NCBI GenBank assembly: GCA_902771535.1 | Contig: CACXWU010000001.1 | Coordinates: forward strand, 1-64,000 | From: an uncultured Pseudomonadota bacterium | GTDB lineage: Bacteria > Pseudomonadota > Alphaproteobacteria > UBA3830 | DNA: 64,000 bases | Reading direction: 5' to 3' | Part shown: in pieces, positions 1-9,394 of the stretch | How the letters are laid out: each line of letters begins with the position of its first letter | How positions within the stretch are numbered: the stretch's first letter is position 1 | Position numbers and translations under genes: made by a program | Notes under the pieces: model-generated | The model's input: only the letters and a program-made list of their open reading frames with translations | What the model was told of the DNA's origin: nothing | Database searches by the model: none

Positions 1-216
1 GCTTCGATGCCGCAGATGCTCAATCCCGATCTGACAGCGAGCTGGGAAAAAGGTTTGTCCTACGTAGCGGAGGGTACGATCTCCGAGGATGAATACATGA
101 AGAAACTGTCGGATTTCATTACCCGCCGGTGCGTGAATGTTAAAAAGATCGACCACCCCGAAGCAATCCACTCGCGGTTTTTGGGCGTGGCGCCGTTCTA
201 TCGGAAGGGTGCCTGA
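1..216 (+). CDS. C-terminal fragment of a topoisomerase III-like protein of a mobile element (5' truncated by window edge)
   Basis: The frame is open from the first base and ends at TGA 214-216, so this is the tail of a gene starting outside the window. The 71 visible residues contain LNPDLTASWEKGL followed by an acidic EDEYMKKL helix. That pattern recalls the C-terminal part of TopB-type type IA topoisomerases carried by conjugative elements (LTxxWEK followed by a helical tail). No catalytic residue is visible, so function is inferred from a short motif only. Base composition is about 54% GC by count, clearly above the AT-rich sequence that follows. This suggests a recently acquired element boundary or an assembly join. 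It could also be another large mobile-element protein. Confidence 0.45.
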   Translation, partial: ASMPQMLNPDLTASWEKGLSYVAEGTISEDEYMKKLSDFITRRCVNVKKIDHPEAIHSRFLGVAPFYRKGA

Positions 217-255
217 CACATGCGCAGTATACGGAAGAAATAATGGAGTTGGATT

Positions 256-3200
256 ATGAAAGAAATTCGGTTATTAGCGTGCCTGTTAAGTTTATTTATG
301 ATTTCCAATAGCAGTGTTTGTGCTATGACTGCGGTTCAAGGAAATGAGAGAGTAGAAACTGCTGTAACGGAGAATGATGAGGTCAGATCCGGAAGAGGCG
401 GCCTTAAAAACCAATCTTTGAGAAAACTTAGGAATGTTGTAAATGCCGGACAGAAATTTAGACAGAAAAATGATTCTTCAAAAATCTCCCAAAATGATCC
501 AGAAGATGACTTTGATGATATCAAAACTATTTTTGAGGAAGATAACGAACTAGAAGATGAGGAACTAAATGACACGGCGAACATAAATTCTGAAAAAGGA
601 GGCCTTAAAAGATCAGATTCCAGCATGACGTTATACGATGAATCGATAAATTCAGGTAATGACGAGGACATAAAGTCCGAGAAAGCTGAGAGTAAGAACG
701 AATCGGCTCAAAGTGGAAGTAGGTTGTTATCTGTTATTAAAGCCAGACAAAAATTGAAGAATATGGCGGCAAAGGGAGATCAAAATAATCAAAAAGAATC
801 CGATTCAGACAATGAGAAGACCAATACCGAAAAAGGCGCAGACTCGAATAAGGATACCAAATTAGATTTGGGCGAAGAAGACGATGATATAGAATTCGAG
901 AAGGCGGAGAATAAATCCGGTTCAGATGACAAAAAAACCACTGAAGAAAAAGATATAGATTCGAAGAAAGATGAAAAAACCGATTCAGATAATGAGAAGA
1001 CCAATACCGAAAAAGACGCGGAGTTGAAGAAGGATACAAAATTAGATTTGGACGAAGAAGACGATGATATAGAATTCGAGAAGGCGGAGAATAAATCCGG
1101 TTCAGATGACAAAAAAGCCACTGAAGAAAAAGATATAGATTCGAAGAAAGATGAAAAAACCGATTCAGACAATGAGAAGACCAATACCGAAAAAGACGCG
1201 GAGTTGAAGAAGGATACAAAATTAGATTTGGACGAAGAAGAGGACGATGAAATAGATGGCTCCGAAGATACAAAGTCCGAGAAAACAGCAAAAAAAACAC
1301 CGGCAGTGATAAAAATTCCGCTCCAAATATCAGGTATTAAGGGATTCAAAAAAGTTTCGACTGTATCTCCTTCATATAGAAGGGTAGATAGGGGCGATGA
1401 TTCGGGGGGTTATGAAACTCCGACGATAAGAAGACGTTATACTTTCTCTGATGGTGATAACAGATATTCTATGAATAGAACTGGAAATAGAAGATCTTCT
1501 TTAGAAGGGACTCTTCGAAGGAGTTTGGATTTTTCTTCACTTCAGAAAAATTTAAGTGGCGGCGATGGCGATAGCGATGAAGATAGTCAAGATCAGCAAG
1601 CTGATGATTCGGAAAATGAAACTGAAGGAGAGGGAACGTCAACGACAGATGTTTCGCAGAATGTTGTGCCGATAGCGAATACTCCTCCTCCGATGCAACA
1701 ACCTGATCAGACTATGATGTCTTCTATGAACCAGAATCTTGTCACAAACGGAGACACGAATAATCAAATGGTTATGCAACAAGCGCCTTACCAAATCCCG
1801 GCAGCACAACAAAGCATGCCAATAACTTCGGGGAATATACAGAATAATAGTAATACAAATCCTTCTTTCGGGGAGAGTTTTTTACAAAATTTGTTTCATA
1901 CGAATCAGTCCGATCAAAACACATCTAATTCTGAAACCAAAACAAGAAGAAGGAGAAGAAATAGGTTCATATCCGGTATTCAAAATGCGTATGGAATCGG
2001 GAAAGCAGGTGTCCAAAACATGTACGGAGGAGTTAGAAATATAGGAAGAAATCTAAAAGATAGTGAAGTTGTGGAAAAAGTTATTCGATATCTTAGAGAT
2101 TTGGGAGTTATAAACGAATCGAAATTCCTTAAACTAAATCTGAAAGATGTAGGTACGTGCATTTATTGTAAAAAGTTTTCGCTACTTACCATGTTAGATA
2201 GAGAAAAGAAGCTGGGAGTTTGTAAAAACTGCTCCGAGCAGATTATCGGCGATTATCTATCAGGAAGATCTCTCGGTGGAGACAGGTATGCAGCAAATGG
2301 GTACAGACGAGATAGTGGTGTAGATATTGCTGACGATATGGTTAGAGGAGGAATAAATGAGCTGAAGAAAGAAGGTAGCCTAGAGAAGACTCTTTCTTTA
2401 GGGAATATTGCAGCAGCATTAGGATCTACTATCTTGAACAAAGGTTCTTCTGCGAATCCGAATGAGCAAATGGGCCAAAATGCGTTTGGACAACCTCTTA
2501 TGCCTGGTGCTTTACCTCCGGATCAAATTATCGGAGGAGGAATTGTCCCGGGGCAACTGGGCGTTGTTGATCCGCAGTTGATGAATCAATCGGGTATGCC
2601 AGGGGGGGCAATGCCTTTGGATCAGACACAGATGTTGAATTCAGGAGCAGGCGTTTTGGCAGGTGGCACAGGCGTTTTGGCAGGTGGAGCAGCCTTAGGA
2701 CAAGCATCGAATTTTGGTATGATGGGGCCGTCGAACCTGGGAATGAATCCTTCAATGACCGCTATGGGAACTACGGGCACAGGTACAGGCATATTATCTA
2801 ATATAGGTAAATATGGAAAAGTTGCCGCAGGAGTCGCGTTGGGCGCTGCTGCCCTGGGTACGGGAGCTGCTATCTGGAACGCTGTGAAATCAAAAGGGAA
2901 AGGATCAACAACCGAACAGATGGTATTGAATGAGAAAGGAGAATTAGTTCCGCTTAGCTCTTGGAATAATCCTAATGCTCCTTACGGATACAAAATAGAT
3001 CCTGCAACAGGTGCTTTAGTACCAGCAGCTTCTGCCGAAGAAGGACAGTCCGCAGCTCAGGAAGTTGCTGCTGCTCAAGAGGCTGCAAATAATACTGGAA
3101 CTGGGGTATCAAATGGAAGTAGTAAGTTAAAAACAGCTGCCAAAATCGCTGCAGGTGTTGCTGCAGGAGCAGCTGTCGCGGGGGCAGGAGTTGCCGCATA

Positions 3201-3711
3201 CAAAGCTTGGAAGAAATCGAAGGCAGATAAAGCAGAAAAAGGCGATGAAAAAGATACCGATAAGACGAAATCGAGTGGAGAGAGCGATAAAAAAGATACT
3301 GATACCGCTAAAAAGGATGATTCTTCAAAAGAGAGTTCTTCAGAAGCTCAAAAGGATGCTCCTAAAGAACTCTCTCCGGAGGAGAAGGAAAAAGTCAAAA
3401 AGAAAATTGAGGATCTGGAAGGCGATATCAAAGAAATCCAAGAAAAAATAAAATCTACTGAGCAAGAAAAGCAAGAAAAGCAGAAAAAATATGACGATTA
3501 TAAGTCGCAAGGGAAAAAGGGAAAGATGAGTGTAATTGAAAAAGAGCTCAATACATTAGATGAATCTTTGAAAAAACAAAAAGAGAATCTGGAGGAACTG
3601 CAAAAGGATCAAAAGGCTCTGAAAGAAAAAATTGACGGAGGTCAGAGTAACTCAGAATCAGTCCCTAGCAAAACGGATGAAAGTAAGTCTGAAACGAGTA
3701 AGGCCGCGTAG
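256..3711 (+). CDS. Large secreted acidic repeat protein, unknown function
   Basis: A 1151-residue protein of no family I recognise. Residues 1-23 form a Sec signal peptide (hydrophobic LLACLLSLFMI, then SSVCA). Residues about 75-340 are highly acidic Lys/Asp/Glu sequence, including 60-residue tandem repeats (about 183-329) encoded by a 180-bp DNA repeat. Residues 470-570 are rich in Gln, Asn and Met. A four-cysteine motif, C635-x2-C638-x17-C656-x2-C659, resembles a zinc ribbon. Two Ala/Gly-rich hydrophobic segments (about 856-878 and 960-984) look like glycine-zipper membrane-active helices. Residues about 1040-1130 form a charged coiled coil. GGAG lies 8 nt before the ATG. The upstream neighbour is the GC-rich topoisomerase fragment. 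I infer a surface or secreted host-interaction protein; the ORF is certain, the role is not. Confidence 0.85.
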   Translation: MKEIRLLACLLSLFMISNSSVCAMTAVQGNERVETAVTENDEVRSGRGGLKNQSLRKLRNVVNAGQKFRQKNDSSKISQNDPEDDFDDIKTIFEEDNELEDEELNDTANINSEKGGLKRSDSSMTLYDESINSGNDEDIKSEKAESKNESAQSGSRLLSVIKARQKLKNMAAKGDQNNQKESDSDNEKTNTEKGADSNKDTKLDLGEEDDDIEFEKAENKSGSDDKKTTEEKDIDSKKDEKTDSDNEKTNTEKDAELKKDTKLDLDEEDDDIEFEKAENKSGSDDKKATEEKDIDSKKDEKTDSDNEKTNTEKDAELKKDTKLDLDEEEDDEIDGSEDTKSEKTAKKTPAVIKIPLQISGIKGFKKVSTVSPSYRRVDRGDDSGGYETPTIRRRYTFSDGDNRYSMNRTGNRRSSLEGTLRRSLDFSSLQKNLSGGDGDSDEDSQDQQADDSENETEGEGTSTTDVSQNVVPIANTPPPMQQPDQTMMSSMNQNLVTNGDTNNQMVMQQAPYQIPAAQQSMPITSGNIQNNSNTNPSFGESFLQNLFHTNQSDQNTSNSETKTRRRRRNRFISGIQNAYGIGKAGVQNMYGGVRNIGRNLKDSEVVEKVIRYLRDLGVINESKFLKLNLKDVGTCIYCKKFSLLTMLDREKKLGVCKNCSEQIIGDYLSGRSLGGDRYAANGYRRDSGVDIADDMVRGGINELKKEGSLEKTLSLGNIAAALGSTILNKGSSANPNEQMGQNAFGQPLMPGALPPDQIIGGGIVPGQLGVVDPQLMNQSGMPGGAMPLDQTQMLNSGAGVLAGGTGVLAGGAALGQASNFGMMGPSNLGMNPSMTAMGTTGTGTGILSNIGKYGKVAAGVALGAAALGTGAAIWNAVKSKGKGSTTEQMVLNEKGELVPLSSWNNPNAPYGYKIDPATGALVPAASAEEGQSAAQEVAAAQEAANNTGTGVSNGSSKLKTAAKIAAGVAAGAAVAGAGVAAYKAWKKSKADKAEKGDEKDTDKTKSSGESDKKDTDTAKKDDSSKESSSEAQKDAPKELSPEEKEKVKKKIEDLEGDIKEIQEKIKSTEQEKQEKQKKYDDYKSQGKKGKMSVIEKELNTLDESLKKQKENLEELQKDQKALKEKIDGGQSNSESVPSKTDESKSETSKAA
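802..1242 (+). repeat. 180-bp in-frame tandem repeat, about 2.4 copies
   Basis: Copies begin at 802, 982 and 1162 (all at GATTCAGA), exactly 180 bp apart. The third copy breaks off near 1242. Copies 2 and 3 are almost identical, while copy 1 has several substitutions, which suggests recent unequal expansion. Each unit encodes 60 acidic residues of the large secreted protein and keeps the reading frame. Confidence 0.9.
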
Positions 3712-3749
3712 TTAACGTATTTGGGAATAATACTTCCAGTTATAGATTC

Positions 3750-3920
3750 ATGATCAACGGATTGGAGAAGGATTTCGAAAGCTTCTTGAATACAGCAACA
3801 GGATCCGAAAAGATGAAATTGTATAACACTCGCAAGTCACAGAAACAGTACACCGAAAAGATGTTGCCAATTCACAAATCCCTCTTTAACGTCGGAGATA
3901 ATCATTACTCTTTGTTTTGA
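3750..3920 (+). CDS. Small orphan ORF (56 aa), possibly a gene remnant
   Basis: An ATG at 3750 opens a 56-codon frame ending at TGA 3918-3920. The frame is open back to 3702, just after a stop, so the coding-like stretch overlaps the end of the preceding gene in another frame. Codons look like those of neighbouring genes (many AAG, GAA, GGA, TTC). The product begins MINGLEKDFESFLN and is hydrophilic with no signal peptide or membrane segment. Its last 16 bases overlap the 3' end of the convergent antiporter gene. It could be the tail of a decayed gene or a chance ORF. I recognise no family. Confidence 0.3.
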   Translation: MINGLEKDFESFLNTATGSEKMKLYNTRKSQKQYTEKMLPIHKSLFNVGDNHYSLF

Positions 3921-5224
3921 GTTTTCCTGATTGATTTTATTTGTTCGGAAACAAAATCATAGGAAATTTTGCAAACCTTCACGACGAAGTCAGAAGCAGC
4001 CGACAATTTTCTTTTCTCTTTCGCTACAACCATCAAAAATAAATTTAAGGCAGAAGATTCTAAAGCTGAAACCGTCAGACGTCGACATCTTTCGGCAAAT
4101 ATCAGCCAGAAAGGACTGAGGAACAGACTCAAAGCAGTTAAGCTAACGAGGAATTTTAATTCCGTAACTTCAATCAATCCAATCTTGCTGGCGGCAAATG
4201 CTAACATGAAAGAAAACTCTCCGACATGTCCTAAGAGAACGCTTATAACAAATGAATCCGGTGAAGAAAACTTAAATAATTTCAGCAAAGCAATGTTAAG
4301 AGCCGTCTTTCCGACCGTGATGTAAAACAATGCCAGCATAATTACACCAAAATGATCCCATATAAAATTCAGGTCAACCATTAATCCGACGCTGAGAAAA
4401 AAGGTCATAAGGAAAAGCTCTTCTATCGGTTCGGAGACATTTTTCACTTCGTTTTTCAGATCCGAATTTCCTAAAATCAATCCTGCGATAAAGGCTCCGA
4501 ATGGAGCGGAAAATCCTCCGACTTCTGCAAAAACAGCACTTCCTAAACAAATTCCGAATATCGTTATGGACAGCATGTCCTCGTGGCGCTTTACAAAATT
4601 CGTGAACTTGTGAACATGCTGGTGATAGCGAGTAAAATACAGGAACAAACCCGCTGAGAACAAGGCCAAAGCAATTAATTCTGAATACCCGGATGACGCA
4701 GATGCATCTCCTCCGCTAGCCATTAAATTAACTATCAACACCATAGCTAAGGCAACGATGTCTTGAGCTACGAGGATACCAAAGGTATTTTCTTCTACAG
4801 ATTTTTCCTTGTCCTTCAAACTATCCAGTGATTTTACGGTCACGGCGGTAGACGAAAGAGTTATACAAAACGCCGAAAGAACAATCAGCTCGTGGCTCAT
4901 CCCAAATATCCATCCGACTATCAGCAACACCAGATATGTGCCAACGGTTGAGGCAACAGTAAAAGAAACAGATGTTCTCCAAATATTTTTTACCTTTTCA
5001 AAAGATAAACCCTGACCGATAACAAACAACAGGAAGATTATTCCCATTTCGGAACACACGGAAATAGCCTCGATATCCGATATGATAGCAAGCACAGATG
5101 GTCCCAATAACAGGCCGGCAATGATGTACCCCAACACCGGAGTATACCCGAAACACGAGAACACAAATCCCGCTCCCATCGCGCATAAAACTACAGATGC
5201 TATTCTCGTAATGGTCCAACTCAT
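3905..5224 (-). CDS. CPA2-family monovalent cation:proton antiporter (Kef/YbaL-like, no TrkA domain)
   Basis: A 439-residue polytopic membrane protein of the CPA2 Na+/K+:H+ exchanger family. It exchanges monovalent cations for protons across the inner membrane. Visible marks are about 11-12 hydrophobic segments, the early GYTPVLGYIIAGLLLGP motif typical of Kef/NapA exchangers, and the GAFIAGLILGNSDLKNEV segment near the middle. The C-terminus is a short charged tail, so the RCK/TrkA-N nucleotide-binding domain of KefB/KefC is absent. I place the start at ATG 5224; an in-frame GTG at 5233 is possible. The gene stands alone, convergent with the secreted protein gene. The ion (K+ or Na+) cannot be told from sequence. 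Confidence 0.85.
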   Translation of the reverse strand: MSWTITRIASVVLCAMGAGFVFSCFGYTPVLGYIIAGLLLGPSVLAIISDIEAISVCSEMGIIFLLFVIGQGLSFEKVKNIWRTSVSFTVASTVGTYLVLLIVGWIFGMSHELIVLSAFCITLSSTAVTVKSLDSLKDKEKSVEENTFGILVAQDIVALAMVLIVNLMASGGDASASSGYSELIALALFSAGLFLYFTRYHQHVHKFTNFVKRHEDMLSITIFGICLGSAVFAEVGGFSAPFGAFIAGLILGNSDLKNEVKNVSEPIEELFLMTFFLSVGLMVDLNFIWDHFGVIMLALFYITVGKTALNIALLKLFKFSSPDSFVISVLLGHVGEFSFMLAFAASKIGLIEVTELKFLVSLTALSLFLSPFWLIFAERCRRLTVSALESSALNLFLMVVAKEKRKLSAASDFVVKVCKISYDFVSEQIKSIRKTQNKE

Positions 5225-5442
5225 AACAGCCACTATCCAACGTCCGCTTAATGATACTATTTAGTACTGGTAATTCAAGTAAAATGATTAAAATTGGTAA
5301 GTATTGATGTTTTTTTGCAACATCTGTCGGATTGCGGAAAAGTTAAGAAATAATAGATTTTTAATAAAAATTATATAAATAACAAGTGATCTTTTGGGGA
5401 TAAAATAATATCATTTTATGTAATTTGTATATAGGTTTCTGT

Positions 5443-6735
5443 ATGTCAAGTTCTGTTTTTAAGAAGATAGTTTTTTTTATTAAGCAGAAATTGAATATAA
5501 AGAAAAAAGTTGTCTTAAGTTTGTGTGCTGCTGTGTCGTTGTTATGTTCAAGTACCAATGTAATGTGCATGACTTATAAAAATACGGAATCTTATCCGTT
5601 TTCCGAGAGTTCCCTAATAAATGCGATAATTATTGGAAATTTGGAGACAGTAAAAAATTTTGTTATTCAGGGGATGGACATAGATTTAAACTTGACTTGT
5701 GGAGCTACTCCTTTGTACATAGCTGCTCAAGAAGGTCATTTGGATATTGTTGAATATTTGATAAAACAAGGAGTGGATATCAACCGAGTTTGTCTCGGAG
5801 GTTGTACTTGTTTGCATGTATCAGTTCAAAAAGGTCATGAAAAAGTCGTAGAGTTATTGTTAAATCACGGTGCAGATGTTGAGGCACGCATAGATCAAGG
5901 AAGCAGTCCTCTATATATAGCTGCTCAGGAAGGCCATGTTGTTATAATGGAATATTTGATAACGCATGGAGCGGACATAAACGCAGTTAGTCATGTAGGA
6001 TATACACCTCTTCATGTCGCAATTCAGAAAGGCCATGGGAAAGCGGTAGAGTTGTTACTAAACCATGAAGCTGATATAAATGCGATTAGTTGTGTAGGAT
6101 ATACGCCCCTTCATGTTGCGGCTCAGGTAGGTTGCGAAAGAATTGTTGAATTGTTGCTGGACCGTGGTGCAAACGCCAGTATGCAAATGAATGGAGGAGC
6201 TAATCCCATATGCGTTGCGGCTTGGAACGGACACTTAAATATAGTTAAATGTCTTGCAAAGCATGGTGCTGATATCGATGAAATTAGTGTGGATGGATGT
6301 ACTCCATTGCATCTTGCATCCGCATATGGGCACTTGGAGATAGTCGAATGGCTACTGATCCACGGGGCAAATGTTAAGGTGCGAATGAATCAGGGGGCTA
6401 CTCCTCTGTATATGGCGGCGCAGGAAGGATTTTTGAAAATTGTGGAAAGCTTAACAAACTATGGATCAAATATCAATGAAGTGGGAGTAGATGGATGCAC
6501 TCCGCTGCACATAGCCTCTCAAGAAGGACATTCGGATGTGGTTGAATATTTGCTAACCCATAACGCGAAGGTTGATGTCATTAATGACTATGGAAAGAGT
6601 CCATTTCAGTTGGCGATCGAAGGAATACAATTGGGTATAAGAAAACGCGAATACGAAAAAATAATAGATCTTTTTAGGCGTTATATGAGTGATCAGGAGG
6701 TTAGTAACATTATTAGAATTGCTCCTGCTGCATGA
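5443..6735 (+). CDS. Exported ankyrin-repeat protein (about 430 aa)
   Basis: About ten 33-residue ankyrin repeats fill residues 60 to 400, with typical TPLHVAAQ-G-H and VELLLNHGAD cores. The N-terminus has a basic stretch (IKKKV) and a hydrophobic core ending at NVMC, which reads as a long Sec signal peptide. Repeats fall into two alternating classes (PLYIAAQEGH and TPLHVAxQKGH types), showing that they were duplicated in pairs. An in-frame TTG at 5425 is possible, but ATG 5443 gives a better leader; no strong ribosome site is visible. A second ankyrin gene follows 207 bp downstream. Ankyrin proteins of intracellular bacteria often bind host proteins; that role is inferred here. Confidence 0.88.
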   Translation: MSSSVFKKIVFFIKQKLNIKKKVVLSLCAAVSLLCSSTNVMCMTYKNTESYPFSESSLINAIIIGNLETVKNFVIQGMDIDLNLTCGATPLYIAAQEGHLDIVEYLIKQGVDINRVCLGGCTCLHVSVQKGHEKVVELLLNHGADVEARIDQGSSPLYIAAQEGHVVIMEYLITHGADINAVSHVGYTPLHVAIQKGHGKAVELLLNHEADINAISCVGYTPLHVAAQVGCERIVELLLDRGANASMQMNGGANPICVAAWNGHLNIVKCLAKHGADIDEISVDGCTPLHLASAYGHLEIVEWLLIHGANVKVRMNQGATPLYMAAQEGFLKIVESLTNYGSNINEVGVDGCTPLHIASQEGHSDVVEYLLTHNAKVDVINDYGKSPFQLAIEGIQLGIRKREYEKIIDLFRRYMSDQEVSNIIRIAPAA

Positions 6736-6788
6736 TTTTTTGTTAATGGTAAAATTGAATTAATGTAGATAAATTGTAGAAAAAATTT

Positions 6789-6817
6789 TTTACAAAAAAT
6801 ATCAAATAGTTGATAAT
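6789..6817 (+). promoter_or_regulatory. Putative sigma70-type promoter of the second ankyrin gene
   Basis: TTTACA at 6789-6794 and GATAAT at 6812-6817 are 17 bp apart; each matches five of six consensus bases. It lies in the AT-rich gap between the two ankyrin genes, about 125 nt before the ATG at 6943, so the second gene probably has its own promoter and a long leader. AT-richness makes chance matches likely. Confidence 0.45.
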
Positions 6818-6942
6818 TACTGCATAAAATATTCGATTTTTTGTTGATAATTTTAGCAACATACATTATATCTAACACCACGCGTATTAATGATAGTTTT
6901 TTTATGTCGAAATTTATTTCTTTAGGGAAACGGAGATTAAGT

Positions 6943-9324
6943 ATGAATAAAAAAGTAGCTTTAGCTTTGTCCATGACATCTTTATTGGCTTCGGAGATTG
7001 AGGCGATGAACTCGAATAATCGTCAGCTTCAGGAACATCCGCTCTTGTTCGCGATGAGTCCGGTTATGCAAGAATCTCCAACATCAGAGACAGTGGAAAT
7101 TTCCACGTGGCAGAAATCTCCTCTAGTGGAACTATTGGAAGCTTCTTTTAAAGGTGATTTAGCCAGAGTTAAGCGTTTGGTTAATCTCGGGATAGATGTT
7201 AATGAGCCGCATATCAGAGGATATACCTCATTGCATATAGCAACTCAGAACGGACATTCAAAAGTGGTTGATCTTTTGCTGAGTTATGGTGCAAATATTA
7301 ATGTTCCTACTGAAGATGGGATGTTTGCGTTGGATCTTGCTGCCAAGGGCGGTTATTTGGATATAGTGGAAATTCTGATAGATCACGGGGCAGATATTAA
7401 TTTGCGTACAGTGCGAGGCGCCCCTCCGTTTTACATAGCCGCTAGAGAAGGTCATGTGGATATAATGAAATATCTTAAAATGTGCGGAGCGAATATTAAT
7501 GAATTCTGTATCAACGGATATAACGCCTTCCATATTGCAACATATAACAATCATTTTGATGTAGTGAAATGGCTGATTGAGCAGGGAATGGAGGTTGATG
7601 TGCGAGGAGGTCAAAAGAACAATACTCCGTTGATGCTTGCTTCTCAACGCGGTTTCTTGAATATAGTGAAATACTTGGTGGAGAAGGGAGCGGATATTAG
7701 CAAAACTAATACCATTGGGTATGTACCGATCCACGCTGCATCTGCTTTTGGTCATGAGGATGTAGTAGAATATCTGATAGGAAAGGGGGCGAATATTAAC
7801 ACTCGCTCAAACGAAGGAATAACGCCGCTGCATGAGGCATCTCGATGCGGACATTTAAAAGTGGTAAAACAACTGGTAGAGAATGGGGCGGAGGTTAACG
7901 AAATTTGCTATAATGAAGTTACTCCGCTTCATACTGCGTCTGCCGGAGGTTATAAGGATATAGTAAAATATTTGATAGATCACGGGGCAAATATCCATGC
8001 AAAAGATTTTTATGGTAATACTCCTTTGCGTATCGCCACCTGGGGAAAACATACTAATGTGGTAGAGCAATTGTTCGCACTCGGCGTTGAAAGTAATGAT
8101 TATGATGAAAACAATTATACTTCGCTTCATATTGCGGCACAAATCGGGAGCAAAGAAATAGTAGAATGTTTAGTCAATCATAAAGCATATGTCGATGTAC
8201 GTACCAAAAAGAATAACATTACTCCACTATGTTTTGCTGCCGAATATGGACATATTGAGATAGTGAAACAGTTAATAGAGAGTGGAGCTAAAGTTGATAT
8301 ATATAATATCTATGGATATTCTCCGTTGCATATTGCTGTAAAGAAGGGATTTAAAGACATTGTTGAATTGTTGTTGGAACAAGAAGGAATGGATATATAC
8401 AGTTCCGACATCAATGCGATAACTCCCTTGAGTGCGGCCATTGCTGCCGGCAATTTGGATATGGTCAAATGGCTTGTAGAGGAAAAAGGAGTAGACATTA
8501 ACAGGTCTGCTCCTGATGGAGGTACTATGGTGCGTGTTGCAGCTAAGCATGGGCAATTGGACGTAATGATTTGGTTGTCGCTTCACAACTTAGGTACTGA
8601 TGCCACGAGATTTAATGAAAGTACTTTTCCATCTCGTTATAACTCGGATATAAATGCTTTGGGTACCGACGGAAAAGCACCTCTTCACATTGCTGCTGAG
8701 TATGGATACTTGCGCGTAATGAAGACTCTTGCACTTAATGGGGCAAATATTAACGTGCGCGATTCAGCTGGAAATACTCCTCTGAATATTGCTATTAAGC
8801 ATGGACGTACTAATATAGCGAAATGGTTAATAAATCTCTGCGTTAAAGGAACTAACATTAATCAAGCCGATAAGTATGGAAACACTCCTCTGATCATTGC
8901 GGTACGAAATGAGAGAAATGTTATAATGAAATATTTGGTAAATCATGGCGCTGACATTAATCAGGCAGATAATTGCGGCAATACTCCATTGCTCGTTGCA
9001 GTACAGAGCGGAATCGAGGACGTGGTAAAATATTTGCTAAATTATGGAGCAGATGCTAATCAAGCAGATAATTACGGCAATACTCCGTTACATATTGCAA
9101 TACAGATTGCAAACAGAGATATTGTGAAATATTTGTTGGAATATGGTGCTGATGTTAATAAAGTCAATAATAACAACAAAACAGCATTGCAACTGGCGGC
9201 TGATTTGAGGCGCATTGGCATATTCAACCAGATACTCGCAGGAATGAGAGGAAATTCTGTACGATATGAGCCGTACAAAATAATATATCGGTTTAAACGA
9301 ATTCGGCGTGGTACCTTGAAATGA
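6943..9324 (+). CDS. Exported ankyrin-repeat protein (793 aa)
   Basis: About twenty ankyrin repeats of roughly 33 residues run from residue 45 almost to the C-terminus. The last repeats form a regular NQAD-x-x-GNTPL series. Residues 1-21 ([21 protein letters not shown]) are a short, clear signal peptide. I chose ATG 6943 because GGAG lies 7 nt upstream; in-frame starts at 6904 and 6841 (TTG) would add a poorer leader. The repeats and leader resemble those of the preceding ankyrin gene, so the two are probably paralogues. The C-terminus is basic ([12 protein letters not shown]). I infer a secreted scaffold or host-interaction protein; its partners are unknown. Confidence 0.9.
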   Translation: MNKKVALALSMTSLLASEIEAMNSNNRQLQEHPLLFAMSPVMQESPTSETVEISTWQKSPLVELLEASFKGDLARVKRLVNLGIDVNEPHIRGYTSLHIATQNGHSKVVDLLLSYGANINVPTEDGMFALDLAAKGGYLDIVEILIDHGADINLRTVRGAPPFYIAAREGHVDIMKYLKMCGANINEFCINGYNAFHIATYNNHFDVVKWLIEQGMEVDVRGGQKNNTPLMLASQRGFLNIVKYLVEKGADISKTNTIGYVPIHAASAFGHEDVVEYLIGKGANINTRSNEGITPLHEASRCGHLKVVKQLVENGAEVNEICYNEVTPLHTASAGGYKDIVKYLIDHGANIHAKDFYGNTPLRIATWGKHTNVVEQLFALGVESNDYDENNYTSLHIAAQIGSKEIVECLVNHKAYVDVRTKKNNITPLCFAAEYGHIEIVKQLIESGAKVDIYNIYGYSPLHIAVKKGFKDIVELLLEQEGMDIYSSDINAITPLSAAIAAGNLDMVKWLVEEKGVDINRSAPDGGTMVRVAAKHGQLDVMIWLSLHNLGTDATRFNESTFPSRYNSDINALGTDGKAPLHIAAEYGYLRVMKTLALNGANINVRDSAGNTPLNIAIKHGRTNIAKWLINLCVKGTNINQADKYGNTPLIIAVRNERNVIMKYLVNHGADINQADNCGNTPLLVAVQSGIEDVVKYLLNYGADANQADNYGNTPLHIAIQIANRDIVKYLLEYGADVNKVNNNNKTALQLAADLRRIGIFNQILAGMRGNSVRYEPYKIIYRFKRIRRGTLK

Positions 9325-9394
9325 AAAAGGTCAGGGGCTAAATTTATCAATTGTAAGGACTGTTTCTCTGCTGAAATTAAAAAATGGAGGACGA

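Noticed and set aside
802-1242. CRISPR-like array
   Set aside because: Repeats are 180 bp, contiguous and protein-coding; there are no short direct repeats with unique spacers.
336-1349. Long minus-strand frames with Ser-rich or Leu/His-rich products
   Set aside because: They are antisense shadows of the acidic Lys/Asp/Glu repeats of the large secreted gene; low-complexity products and repeated periodicity follow the plus-strand repeats.
3931-4325. Plus-strand frames under the antiporter gene
   Set aside because: Antisense to a clear membrane-protein gene; the products have no recognisable features.
5306-5324. GATGTT/AACATC hairpin upstream of the first ankyrin gene
   Set aside because: Only a six-pair AT-rich stem without a following T-run; likely chance in this sequence.
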